From positions 10,905,725 through 10,969,724 of the forward strand of contig CM034129.1 of assembly GCA_019914995.1 (NCBI GenBank): a stretch of DNA of 64,000 bases, written 5' to 3'. The notes under the pieces were generated by a model. It was not told where the DNA came from. It saw nothing but the letters and a program-made list of their open reading frames with translations, and searched no databases. The number at the start of each line of letters is the position of its first letter. The first letter of the stretch is position 1. This DNA is from Acanthochlamys bracteata. Taxonomy: Eukaryota > Streptophyta > Magnoliopsida > Pandanales > Velloziaceae. The position numbers and the translations under genes were made by a program. Below are positions 47,958 through 59,933 of the stretch, in pieces.

Positions 47958-50268
47958 TCAGGCACCGATATCAACAGGCACAGCTCCCTTGTCAATAGAG
48001 ATTTTCACAGCATCAGTCACCAGCTGTGTTTTTCTAATGATAGACGGCCAGTAATTATCTGGCTTTGCACCTGAGTTTTTAATGTTTCCAACCAGCCTTG
48101 AAAATTCTCTAACCATGCAGGCCTCCTGCGGGAGGTCAGTAGTGACAACATGCTTGTTAGGCACTGGGTCCCATCCTGTTATTAGCTCTTTGAACCAGCA
48201 GCGTGATCCGAATGTGAAGTCTGCAGCTTCCTCCTCAAAAGGAATGACATAGTCGCTTAGTCTGAGTGTGCCTCTGGTTCCAGTAGCTAGGACCTCTGTA
48301 GTCAGGTTTTCAAAGAAAGAACAGTGAAAAGTTGCGACTTTCCCGTCTTCCCAAGATAGGGTTCCTCCACAAGCAAGAATTACCCCAGCATCATTCTTGA
48401 TTGTACCAGGGAAAGCTATAGCAGTCTTTGGTAGTTCGAAATCTGCCGTCCACAAGATTGATCGAATGCAGTACCAACCAAGGTCACCCAGGGCCCCAAG
48501 CGCATCACAATCAGGTTTCACACGGATGTCATTCTTGAAAAAATTATCATCTCCAGCAAAGGTAAAGACGCTGTGTACCTGCACGACAACTAACAACTAA
48601 CTAGGGGTCCACAGGAACATGTATTTACATAGACAAATCCACAGCTAATCCTCAGTTCATCCTGAGTCGTATGTAAAAATCATCAAAGAGGCACGCAAGA
48701 TTATGCTATGGAAAAGTACACTTCTATCTTAAGAATTAAACAAGAAACACATAACAGATGAATTTTTATATCTACAAAAGACGCTTTTTCTTGCTGCAAC
48801 TATCACACATACAGATTACATTCTGATTTCCAGCCACTCTGCTAGACAGAGGCAAGCTTATTTGAGAAACAAGCTGATTAGGATTTTCGGAAAATATGCA
48901 AAACAATATCTAGTGACAGGAGCAAAACATGTTGAGGAAGTCGATAACAGTAGGAAATTTATGTGTTGAAACATTATAATTAGTACATAATTCTCATTCA
49001 AACATATAAATGAACTCTATTTGATAACAAATATGTCACCCAGTTCTGCCACTATTTCAGACATTGATTCACTCCATTTTTCCCTAAAATAGAACACATT
49101 TAAAAGGAATAAGGGCCAGGGCCTTATTAAAATAATTTTCTCCAAACTTAAATCTTATGTATTTTTATAAAGATGTTCGTGCTCTTCAACCTTTCTTAAG
49201 TTATACTTCACCCGATCAACCTCAGGGCCTTCATATTGGCATGGGTCAAACATACATATAAAGTAGCCTTCAGGAAGTGAAAAAATGGAACAGATTGAAT
49301 TTTTATCATCACTTTAAGCACTCAAGCATAAATCTAACTGCTAACAGATAATTTCCTCATCAGCAGGTTCTATACCTGATCCAAGAAACTACTCTTTGTC
49401 CAAGCACAGCTTTTCAATACAGTTAATCGAAAATTAGCAGACATCAAACCTACCAAAGTCCAACCCCAATTGAAATGAAAGAATTCTCAGACAACCTAGC
49501 TTCTAATCGTAGCTTATACTTCAAATACACAGATCAGGCCTTATTCCGTGTTTTCTTTCCCTCTAAATCGTGTTTTCTTTTCCCTCTAAATATAGCACAA
49601 AAAGATCCATACTTCATTAAGAAATCTAGCACCAAAAGATGCATAATTCATAAGTAAGCTGCCATAGTTCTTACAAGATGCTATTTCTCCTAATGAATCA
49701 AGCCAACATTTAAGCTACTTCAAACAATCCAAAAAATGAACCAAAATACTACCAACAAATCTAAAACTTAATGGAAATTTACCGCACGGAGCTGGCCAAA
49801 TTTATCTGGATCCATAATCAACTCCTTCATCTTCGTCGTCCTCGGGTGATGCATCCACATTGTCGAATCCATGAACTGAACACCATTTTCTTCACAAGCC
49901 TTCAATATAACATCCAGCTCAGCAACGTTCAATGCAGTCGGCTTCTCGAGCAACACATGCTTCTTCTTCTCCGCCGCCGCTGTCGCCCACTTCACGTGCA
50001 ACGACGTCGGTATCGGCATATAAACGGCGTCAACTTCGCCGTCATCTAAAACAGCTTCGTAACTGCCGTGAGCTTTAACGGTAGATGAATCAAGACCGGT
50101 TGATGAGATGAAGCTCTCAGCTTTGGAAGACGAACGGCTGCCGACGGCGACGGTAACGGAGTTAGGTGAGAGAGAGATCGCACGTGACAGCTTACGGGCT
50201 ATGTAAGCGCAACCGAGAATGCCGAAACGGATAACGGAGCCGTTATCTTTCGCCGTTTGCTCCGCCAT
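47958..50268 (-). CDS. GFO/IDH/MocA-family oxidoreductase (At4g09670-like)
   Basis: Two exons (49783-50268 and 47958-48578), split by a 1.2-kb intron, encode 368 aa. The N-terminal Rossmann fold shows RFGILGCAYIARKL (residues 14-27) for NAD(P) binding. The EKP signature is at 108-110 (LLEKPTALN), followed by QFMDSTMWMHHPRT. The C-terminal substrate domain holds KNDIRVKPDCDALGALGDLGWY and LPQEACMVREFSRLVG. It resembles the plant proteins annotated as uncharacterised oxidoreductase At4g09670, related to dimeric dihydrodiol dehydrogenases. The substrate is unknown and no targeting signal is clear. I take the ATG at 50268 (MAEQ) as the start because relatives start there; an in-frame ATG at 50328 would add 20 residues. 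A ruined paralogue lies just upstream (51.1-52.2 kb). Confidence 0.93.
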
Positions 50269-51079
50269 GGTTTGAAAGCTCTCTGTAGAAAGGTGTGAGA
50301 CTGAAATGAATCTACAGAGATCCAGCACTAGTGTTATCCTCCCATTCCATTATTGCAAAATCAGAAAGAAGGTATCAGTTTTTGCATCTCGAGATATAAA
50401 ATAATACAATACAACGCAATTTAAATAAAATAAGGATCACGATCTTATTAAAATAATCTTCTCCAAAATTAAATGTATTAAAACGTGTTTCGTGCACTTC
50501 AACCCTTGTCCTTACATGACAAATACTACTTTCATAGTACTACGGACATTATTGCAACACATAATGAGAAACATGATTGTTACCCATAATCAGAAACATT
50601 CCTGCAATTTATAATGTAAACATTATCGCAACTCTTGTGATAAATCTGTCGCAAATAATTTCCAAGTTGCAACTATAACACCAAATTTTTATCAGTAACA
50701 ATGAAAAGAAAAAAGAAAATTCTAAAGATTTACTCGCAGGAAATGAAAACTACTATAAGAAGCAGAAACAGGAAACACCTATTAACATTCAAGAACATTA
50801 GCATTATCAGAGAACCAGAACTTCGATACAAACTGTTCATCTCGCTTGTGAACCTAAACCTTGACTACATTCATCACTAGTCGAGCCTTCCAAGTTACTG
50901 ATTGCTACAACGTTTCATGTTTGGCACTAAATTGAGTATGTTGGCAACAATCCTTATGATTTCCTTCAATATGAGCTTGCTCCCTGGGAGTAACAGTATT
51001 GACGTTCTGCTTCCGAACCAACATTCCCACGCAGTTATAAGATCTAGGTCAATCTGTGTGAGAGTTGATCAAAGAGAGG
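50269..51079. other. Interval upstream of oxidoreductase
   Basis: Should include the oxidoreductase promoter. AT-rich, with no TATA I would assign confidently and no gene recognised. Confidence 0.5.
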
Positions 51080-52165
51080 ACAGAATATTGCAGGCGAAAG
51101 AATCACCCCTGCATCTTTCTTGAGAATGCCAGTCTTTGGTAGTTCATAGTCAAATGTTAGAGTGTAACTTGAATATAGTACCAACCTGACATCCCCAGAG
51201 CACCAAGCATCAAGATTAGGCCTGGTATGTGGATGTATTCTCGTGGAATCCTCATCTCAAGCAAAGCAAATTCTGCTGTGCATCTAGAAAATTAAAATAA
51301 GTAAAGCATGGTCAAAAAGGAATCAATGAAATAACACTATTTAAGTCAAACTAACAACATCATTCATTTTCCTCTTTGAAAAATGATTGATCAGCATCCA
51401 TGATCTAAATTACCACTAAGTAGTGCAAAATAACATAATAAACTAGTCTACAGTAGCAATGTGCCACCAATTGATTGTTTAACTTAACTATAAAAGTAGA
51501 GTAGTCTACCTAGCTGTTTGAAACCCCAAACTACAAGGAATCACTTATCCATACCATATAGACTCACAATTTTCTCAACTGCTCTAAAAACAAAAGAGTT
51601 CATTCTGATAACTAGTAGATAGACTATCGTTTTATGTTTATATGCATAGAGGTGACCAAGGTAGGAAGTCACTAGGAATATCTAGAAATATGAAAATTCA
51701 CAACAAAGACAGTTTTCTAAATCACGCACCACACAAAGATGAACATAAGGAAGTTCCAATACAAGATCCTTCATCTAGGCACTCCAAAGATGGCACATCC
51801 ACATGGTGGTGTCGAACAATGAACTTCAGGCTGACTACCCTCCATTGTCTCATTGAGCTGGAAAATGCAGCAGGCCATGAAGTTTCAATACAAGCTCCTC
51901 AATCTAGGCACTCCAGAGACGGAACATCCCCATGGTGGTGTCACGTAATGCACTCCAGGCTGATTACCCTCCAAGTCTCATTGAGCTGAGTACAGCTAAA
52001 TGCAAAAGGCCTATTGTGGAGAACATACTTCCTTTTGATAGCAGCAGTAAGCCAGCATGCATGCAAGTAGTAGGTAGTGGTACATAGTGTTGACATCTGC
52101 ATCCTCCAGTACTGCCTCATAGCTTCAGTACAAGCCTTGAAAGGAGCTGCAAAACAGATAAACTG
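51080..52165 (-). pseudogene. Ruined tandem paralogue of the oxidoreductase
   Basis: On the minus strand, 52165-51940 reads YEAVLEDADV, then degenerate versions of the following exon-1 blocks (LTAAIKRKYVLHNRPFA in place of the EKKKHVLLEKP segment). About 51290-51080 reads traces of DALGALGD-GWYY, ELPKT and KDAGVIL, matching exon 2 of the neighbour in order. The glycine-rich N-terminus and C-terminal third are missing, and stops and shifts are frequent. Between them a 130-bp unit is duplicated (51776-51980). This is a local duplicate of the 47958-50268 gene that has decayed. Confidence 0.8.
51760..51986. repeat. 130-bp tandem duplication inside oxidoreductase pseudogene
   Basis: The block beginning around aatacaagatccttcatcta at 51760 recurs near 51890 with roughly 85-90% identity by eye, including the catggtggtgtc and ctcattgagctg segments. 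Confidence 0.85.
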
Positions 52166-52802
52166 TTGGCTGGGGTGAACCGAACGTCCTTTCAGTTGAT
52201 CAGCTTCCAACAGCCAAGATCACATCCAGATTCAGATGTACAACTAGAAACTAATTCCGCAAGTTCTATCTCAAAATCAACTTCTATTAATGGCATATCA
52301 ACGAAACAGGGACCTCAATGGGGTATGATGGAAGTTACTAAGGAAATACTGCTTTATCAATAGAAAAGAATGGCCCCTCAGCAGACCAGGACAAGCACAC
52401 TTAACAATATTACTAGATATAGTTGTCTGGTCTCCTGCAGGTTGTTATTATTCTCATTGTTTCTAGGATTTCACTAGTTATTCTTGTTGCTAAAACTTAC
52501 CCTTGATTTTCCTAACCTGTAAATACATAAATCTGTTGTTCTTTTTACTTCATTTTGTTGATTTTAGTTAAGATCTAAATTCATAGTAATGAGGTGACTG
52601 TACCTGGGATCTGCTAAACCTTGTTTTCATAGGTAATATCAGCCTGCAGGATAGTCAAAACCAAACAAGTTCTGCAAGATTACGAGTGGAAAGAGGGTTG
52701 CACATCATTTTACCAAGCACTATTCCTAGGAAAATTTAAAAATCAAAAGTGAACTCTGTACGAAGAATTGAGACAGATATGTAACATATCAACAGAATAA
52801 CA

Positions 52803-52955
52803 GCTTATGAAATAATCAAATGCCTAAAATACATTACAAGAGAAGCATATTCCCAGTGTCCTCTACCTTAATAACATAAAAAGCTTATGAAATGTCAAAT
52901 GCCTTAAAATGAATTACAAGAGAAACCTAATCCCGGTGTCCTCTAGCTTAATCAC
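52803..52955. repeat. Tandem ~80-bp duplication
   Basis: Two units share gcttatgaaat, tcaaatgcct, attacaagagaa and gtgtcctcta. The period is 80 bp and the units are moderately diverged. Confidence 0.85.
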
Positions 52956-53267
52956 TACCCTCACCTTCCACCCTCCCTCTTGCATTGGGCTAAAACACAA
53001 TATCTGCTAATCACTTATTTCAGGGCACATATAATGAATTCTGGCTAAGCCCTTCCATCCTGGCACGGTTCATGGAGCCAGCCGTGTAACCTCACTCTAT
53101 CAACCTCAAAAATGATCTTAAAATGCTATACTCATAGGTTACAGCCAAGCTCATCCTAAGAAGGTTTTGACTGAAAACTCTACATTATTAGCACAAGTTC
53201 ATATTGATCAAACAAAGGTTGGCTAAATAACAGTATCAAACTTCCGAAGTTTCACCAAATTGCTGTA

Positions 53268-53456
53268 GATTGCATTGAACAGATTCTATTTGTAATTCAG
53301 TTTTAATTTGAGCATTTGAATTTCAAATGATTGAGGACACCAACAACAATGGCAAATATATGTGAGATTGCATTCAACAGATTCTATTTGAAATTCAGTT
53401 TTTATTTGAGCGTTTGAATTTCAAATGATTGAGGACACCAACAACAATGGCAAATA
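53268..53456. repeat. Tandem 98-bp duplication
   Basis: gattgcatt(g/c)aacagattc begins both units (53268 and 53366) and aacaacaatggcaaat ends them. Only a handful of substitutions. Confidence 0.9.
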
Positions 53457-54592
53457 ATGTGTTTTGAATGTGAGAGCACAGCTTCAAAAACACAACCACA
53501 ACAAGCCTCTAAACTTCCAGAAGATAAGACAATAATGTACAACAGCCAACCGTACATAAGGCCTAAAACAACTCATAAATGCTACAGGCAAGGAAAGAAG
53601 TAACCCCATGTATAATTATTGGATGACAAACAAAATAGAAATTTGAAGGACCTAAAAATAAAATGTCACTATCAAGCAACAGTATTGAAGAAGCAATTGA
53701 AGGACAAGTCCAGCATTCTAAGACATGTACTTTCTGTATCTTTGCCAAAATCAGATACTATACCAAACCAAAAGATCTCTTGTTGATCGACTATCCTTCA
53801 AAATAAATCGTCCTCCTCAAGCAGCAGAAGGTCGCATTGCTAAGTCTCCTGGAGGTAATACCAGCTGATTGATTGCCAAATGTTGCAGAATGTAGAAAAA
53901 TTTACCAAGTGAATACATGTCACTGGTAGATCCACTGCACATCGAAGGATCTGCAATGCATTTCCCTGTCCATGATTTCTAACCCTCCTTCCACCATTAG
54001 AAAGTCTCAACAACGGCAACTATATCAAGACGAAAATCACAGACATTCTAGTCGCTCACAGTACAGAAAGCTGTTTCTATGGCGTATCTATGGCTTATAC
54101 AAACATTCCATAACCTCCATATCGATTTCAATTGAACATTACAAAATTAAGCTTGTGCAATGAGAAAGAAACATATATACACTAAAGAGCACCTAACAGT
54201 TAAATATTTTAGTTATCGTTTCCCTAGATAGTATGCTGGCTCTCTACCTAAAACTAAAACAGGAAACCAACAATCCACCTACGTGACACTTCCATTCACT
54301 CAAACATGAAAGTGTTGTTCCATGTCAGGAAGGCAGCAGACTCATAAGGACATTGTTTGAACTACCTATATTTAAGGTTGCGAAATGCTTTGTCTATATA
54401 GCTCAAATAACGTTAAACTTATACCTAAAAGCACTGTCATCAGAACTTTGGAAAAATTAGAAGTACAGACATGTTATAAAAAAAGAAATCAGTTAACAGA
54501 ATCTGCAACAAGCAGAACTACTTGCCTCCGAGAGTGCAGCTTAAACCGTAGGCCTTCACCTGTGATCTCTGTCACTTCAAATAGATCAAGAT

Positions 54593-54606
54593 GGACTCTG
54601 ATACCA
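54593..54606 (-). other. tRNA-Met-type primer-binding-site-like sequence
   Basis: On the minus strand it reads TTTGGTATCAGAGT, 11 of 12 to the plant LTR-element primer site TGGTATCAGAGC. This suggests a vanished LTR retroelement in minus orientation, but no LTR edge or gag frame is visible. Confidence 0.3.
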
Positions 54607-56397
54607 AAGTAGCAGACTTTGCTCCATACAGAGTGCAGTATTTCGGTTTCTACGTCTCAGAGGCAAACTACATATCGAATCATTAGCTGGTAGCATTTGA
54701 ATGAAGTAAGCCTAGATTGAACTATATGATTAATCTATGAGCATGTTTTCTTCTGAGAGAGTTGCAGTACTATTGTGCTCTTTCCTCAAAGCAAATTGAT
54801 CACCAAAACCTTTTGCTATGCCAGACACATCACTGTCCAAACGGCTTGCTTGTATTTCATCAATTTAGACTAAGAGCAAAAAGATGCTTCTCAAACTCAA
54901 TAATGTTGATTCATCTAACAGCCGCCAACTGATAATATGTTGAAACTGAGAGCTTGCACAACCAAATTGAATCCTCCTCGTGGCATGCAACGCTGTGAAC
55001 TAAGCATGATTGTAGTACATTTTCAGTGAGTACATGACATTATACTTAAGTTGCATACAAACACTACAATCCACCATCACTAATGAAAAATCTCGGTCAT
55101 CTTACCCAGTACTGGTACTAAAAAATCTATAAGGCAAACAACCATTATAAGAAGAGCTATCACTGAGTAGCCCAAAGATTCCTCCTCCTCTGTCTTTTTA
55201 AAGATGCTAATATTACGGCTTGAAAGACAATAAATTTCATCATTTTTGACTAAAAGCAGCGAGGGAGGTTGGCGAAACCCATTCAGGGATTACTGTTTAC
55301 AGTTTAGACAAGAGAGTAAAAAGAATTATTTAACCACTCCATCAGAATATTCATACCGCCAGATATGTAATGATGTACTTATTTTTTGTTATAATAGTTT
55401 CACAGATTGGTAAACTATCCTACAAGGGCTTCCTTTCTTTCCCAAATATTTTGAACTATCCTCATTGAAATAACAAAAGCAAACCCAGTCGATCTTCATC
55501 TATTTTAAATTAGAATAAAACAAGAACCTGATCTCATTTTGACAACAATGGTAGAAGAACATGAGGAAACAAGTACAATCTATACAATTATAGCAAATGG
55601 CAAAAGAACCAATCATTAAACCAGCATCTTCACTGAGCTTATACAAACAAAAAACAGAACATTTCAGCTAGACTAATCACTGCACTCTACAGAACTCCAT
55701 TATCCTAACATCCAAGGTATAGAAGAACTATTATCTCCTGACAGCTATTCTCCGGGATTAGACTTCAGATAATATCACCACTCTTCTCTAAACTACCTAA
55801 AGAACTACATAAGCCCATCCCAACAAAAAATCTAGCAGCAGGCTGGTTTACAAGAGACCACAATCTCATCCTTTCACAAACTAGATTCTATGTTCCTAGT
55901 GAGTAACAACTGAAGTTGTTAACAGAAACAGCCAGATGGACTTGATGAAAGGCACCTATATGATTGATACCTTGGATCCTACACATATTAAACAAAGAAG
56001 TTCTGCTTCTAAGTAACAAAGACCAACCCAAGTTCAAACTCTAAACAGCTAGTTCTGGTTATGTTTAGACAATCACATACCATCAAATTTCTATAAAAAG
56101 GGAGGGAAAAGCTAAATCTATTATAATTCTTGATTAGAACTGCAAGGAATCCTAATCAGTAAGAATAGAGCATATTACAGCACGAACAAGCGCACTACTG
56201 CTCTCACAACACCAAAGTCAAACTCCATACATTCACTCATCAGAACAAAGAACCTGAGCAATGCATTTGGTTTATAAAACACAGACACAATCCACTTAGA
56301 AAATATCATATGGTGCATGCACCAGCTTAAAAAGAGTTTCTAACCTGTTAATACTGAATAGCCATCAGTAAAGAAGAGCAAGCACAACTCAAGCTCT

Positions 56398-57942
56398 TTG
56401 AGGTCTCTCAACAGCGTGGAACACGGGATTTATCAAATGCTCCCCAACATCTGGAGCTAGCACCAAAGAAAGGAGGATTCTCAGTAGCAGCCTGACAGTA
56501 ACAGAGAGAAGTTAGAAACTAATACTTAGAGAACTTAAAACTTTCCAGAGACGAGTTTATTAAACATAGGTTTCTTTCAAAGGTCAGAAATACTCGCAGA
56601 GTGAAGGTCAAATCCATCACCAAAGGATGACTGAAATGCCCCTTCAGGGCTACTGAACTTCGTCCCATAAGCTCCACCTTCAAGAACATGGTAAAACATA
56701 ATGTCCAAATGTTTACTACAAAAAATTTTAGTTCTCAGGGGAGCAAATAGGAAACAAAAGGCATCTAGGTTTTACTTATGTAAATAGGCACAAAAAGAAA
56801 AACACTAGGAAAGCAATTGCTGTAATGTCCTCAATTTATTCAAGTTAATTATATATGCAAGTGGGTCATGAACATTAGAAACAACAACTACTACAGCCAA
56901 GCCTTATCCCACTAGAATAACTCAGCTATATATGGATTCTCGAAACATGGATCATGAGCATTAGAAACATTGTTAGCTATAAGTATAGAATGTAATCATA
57001 GACAACATACAAGGAAAGAGAAAGTCTTGCACTTATATGAATTAGACACCTAAACAATGAGCAACCAACTAAAGCTAAACTCTACATTCAAGTTGTACCA
57101 AGAATAAACTTTTTGAAGAATAAACAACTAAAAAGGTGCTTTTCCCCACAAGCTCTTAAATTGCAAGAATCAACTTCAAAAATTTACCTTGACCCCGAGG
57201 TCTATCATCATTGCTTCCCAGTTCAGTCTTAAGCTTCTCTATCTCACGTGCCATGGTAACCAATTCCTTCTCCATTGTTTTTCTCTGTTCCAACAGTTCA
57301 GCATTCCCCTTCTTTTCAAATTCAAAAGCAGTTCTGTGCAAGAAAAATCTCAGTTAATCACATATATGTGTAAAGAACAAAAAGAGTTATCTGTCAAACA
57401 GAAAGAGTCCAACCTAGCACACGCAAGCTCATCACGCAGATTCTTAATCTCATTCCTCAAACGAGATATCTGCTTGTTCTCAGTTTTCCGCCCTAGCCAC
57501 ATCTAGTGTTAGTTTCTGAACTTGTGCAGCCAGGTCTTGCCTTGTTGCATTCAACTTTTGGACTTCTGCATGAAGTTTCACTGCCTCATTCCTCATTGGT
57601 TCAATAGCTCTCAGATCAAATCCTTGATATGGGCATCCTTCTATGCACGAATACAAGCAATGATCACGTCCAAATGGTGAAGCTCCTCTTTTGATACAAC
57701 AACATCCTGCTGCAATCCAATCCTATCTTCCATCATAGCAAGATTTCAGCGACGAGTCTTCCGATCTCTCTATGTTGCAATTCAAGTTCTTCCTCAAGGT
57801 TTGCAGGATGAGAGAGGCGAGGAATAGGGCCACGCACAAATCGCACTTCTGGGGGTAGACCACACATATATGGCCCATTTGGTCCCTCAGGATAGCCACG
57901 ATGACCTTCAACCACATGACGAGGCAGCACCCTACTGGCCAT
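56398..57942 (-). pseudogene. FLX-like (FLOWERING LOCUS C EXPRESSOR-like) coiled-coil pseudogene
   Basis: Four exon-like blocks on the minus strand: about 57413-57942, 57188-57333, 56590-56682 and 56398-56494. The first begins MASRVLPRH and reaches NLEEELELQHREIGRLVAE, the family hallmark. A missing A then shifts the frame; the next frame continues as MMEDRIGLQQDV and SKEELHHLD. A TAG follows, then a deletion of about 30 bp, then AIEPMRNEAVKLHAEVQKLN, LAAQVQKLTLDVA and another shift before ENKQISRLRNEIKNLRDELA. Later blocks keep [39 protein letters not shown] and FFGASSRCWGAFDK. Intact FLX-family proteins are coiled-coil partners of FRIGIDA-type flowering regulators. Splice sites are mostly retained, so decay is recent. 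The composite retroelement ends 99 bp upstream of its start codon. Confidence 0.85.
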
Positions 57943-58040
57943 TTTTCTTTTGATAAAAGAATGAATTTGAATATCTATGCTCGAATTCAACAATAAATGC
58001 AAACAATAATGGCTGGAAACTTGAAAGGGATAGGCTACTT

Positions 58041-59481
58041 TGTTAGTTCTCCTGTAAGATTAACTCAAGAGGGGAGGGGTGAATTGAGTTAGTCAATAAA
58101 AATTTTCGTAAAGTTTAGTTATCTTACGGACAGCAGGCTTACAGCCGGCTGTGTTAATTCTGTAACCTGCAGACAAAGAGAGTTAGAATGTTTATTGACT
58201 TAGGTAAAGAGAATAGTACTCAGGATATTTAACGTGATTCGGCAAAACCTCTTTGCCTATATCTACGGACGCTCTATCACCAGAGTCAAAGCTTCACTAA
58301 ATCTTTAATAAGCTACATATACACCAAGAGCAAAGTGCTTCACCAAGCACACTTACTCTTACCGGGTTTCTTCACCAACACAACCCCTAACAGCCTACTG
58401 GACACACCTGTCCCTCTGGCTGATATGCTAGCTCTATTACAATGTTTAAAAACTTTCACCAAGCTCCACCTGAGCTTTCTTACCCGATGCCCGCAGCATC
58501 TCTGTCACAAGGTCAGTAAAAGGTTATAAGAAAAATAAACAGAAATTGAGCACAGGATTTATCTCATGATGGTTAAGTGTTCATGAAGTATTTCTAATGA
58601 GATGATTAGAGAAATTACTGAGAGAGATATCTTCAGTATGATCAGCAGCAGGATTTCAATCGATTGAGTAGAGCTGTTGTGTTCTTGTATGTCTTTATTT
58701 TTCTTATATTCTCTCTGTTCTTCCTTTGTTGCTCTGTCTCCCTTCTTATAGAGTTTTGTCTTTGTGCAGGGACCGTTAAAGAACGTTGCCATTGGCGCTT
58801 TTTTTCATCGGTAGTTCTTCACGCCAGAGAGGGAGCAGTTTTGCCCAGCGGTTAATCAACCATTTCCTTAATTGCTTTCGGCTGTCTTTTTTGCAATGTC
58901 TTCATGGCATTAAACATAGTGTAGAGAAATTTGAATTTACCGCCAGTGATCAAGAACTAGATTTAGTTAAATTGCTGTCTGAAATTTGAGAACTGAGTTG
59001 GCTTGTCCATATTAAATGCATCCCAGGTTGACTGCTTTGACTTGATTAAAGGTCTTGATTTGTATAATATGCTTTCTCTCCTTGATCATTGAGCTTTCCC
59101 TTTCTGTGAAAAAGAAGATGATTTTTGCTCGTTGTGGATCTTCTATTTGAATTGCTTCAGTGCGCTGTGAGTTCAGAAAATTTTTGAAGCAAAGAAAATT
59201 TTGTTGCTGTTGAACCCAATGCTCTGTTTTGATCGATATAGAGAAGTCTTCTTATGCTTCAGCGGTTAAACAGCTGACTGTAATGTGACTATGGAATCCT
59301 CTTTTCTGTATGCTGTTTGATTTATAGTAGCATAACAGTTGGCTGCATAATTGCTGTTATTGTCTGCTGTAAGTAAAGTGATCTTGATTTGTCTAATCCT
59401 GCAGAACTTGATTTAAGATTATTAGTCTAATATAAATCATAATTCTTTGTTATCATCAAAATTAACTTGATAGTTCCAACA
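58041..59481 (-). repeat. Full LTR (3' LTR, minus orientation)
   Basis: About 1441 bp. On the minus strand it starts TGTTGGAACTATCAAG and ends in ACTAACA, giving the canonical TG...CA ends. It adjoins a purine tract (AAAAAGGGAGAG on the minus strand) on the inner side and unrelated DNA on the outer side. Confidence 0.75.
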
Positions 59482-59581
59482 ATCTCTCCCTTTTTGATGA
59501 TGATAAATAAATTAAGAATTATTGATTTATGTTTTCATAAGCCATTAAGAATTGACATACCATTGATTATCTGTGCATGAC

Positions 59582-59715
59582 TCCCCCTCAACTGGTGCAT
59601 CTATTTAGTTTACCTGTGCATGGCTCCCCCTTAATTTGAGCCATCATCTTTGTATGCTATCACGTAATCTATTTTGTAATAATTCTCCTTATTTTTCTCC
59701 CCCTTTGTCATTTCA
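59582..59715 (-). other. Multiple polypurine tracts, left arm
   Basis: On the minus strand, three GGGGGAG-type tracts (about 59582-59588, 59624-59630 and 59697-59704) precede the LTR, in addition to the LTR-adjacent tract at 59482-59495. Repeated purine tracts before the 3' LTR are a known Sirevirus signature. Confidence 0.65.
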
Positions 59716-59933
59716 AAAAGGTGAAGTTGTACCAAAATATATATATAACACAACTAAAAGCTCAACACTGAAAACACAGTCAGTATAGGTAAAGATAGTT
59801 AAATTGTTATAACAGGAAGTTCAACAAACCAGACATCCAAACATAACAAAGGATGTTTTAACATAGACATCAAAAAGTAGCAGCAAGCAAACAAACTAAG
59901 TCTAGTCAAAGTTTAATAAACAAACTTAGTTAT

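Larger units (their letters stand above)
52166..56397. other. Gene-poor region with short tandem repeats
   Basis: No gene recognised. Contents are two tandem duplications (52803-52955 and 53268-53456), a primer-binding-site-like sequence in minus orientation (54593-54606), and otherwise AT-rich sequence. Minus-strand traces near 53790-53960 vaguely suggest a worn coding fragment, but I could not name it. Confidence 0.5.

Noticed and set aside
53790..53960. Minus-strand trace resembling a kinase C-terminal segment (STSDMYSLGKF).
   Set aside because: Only one short motif, with no catalytic motifs nearby; chance cannot be excluded.
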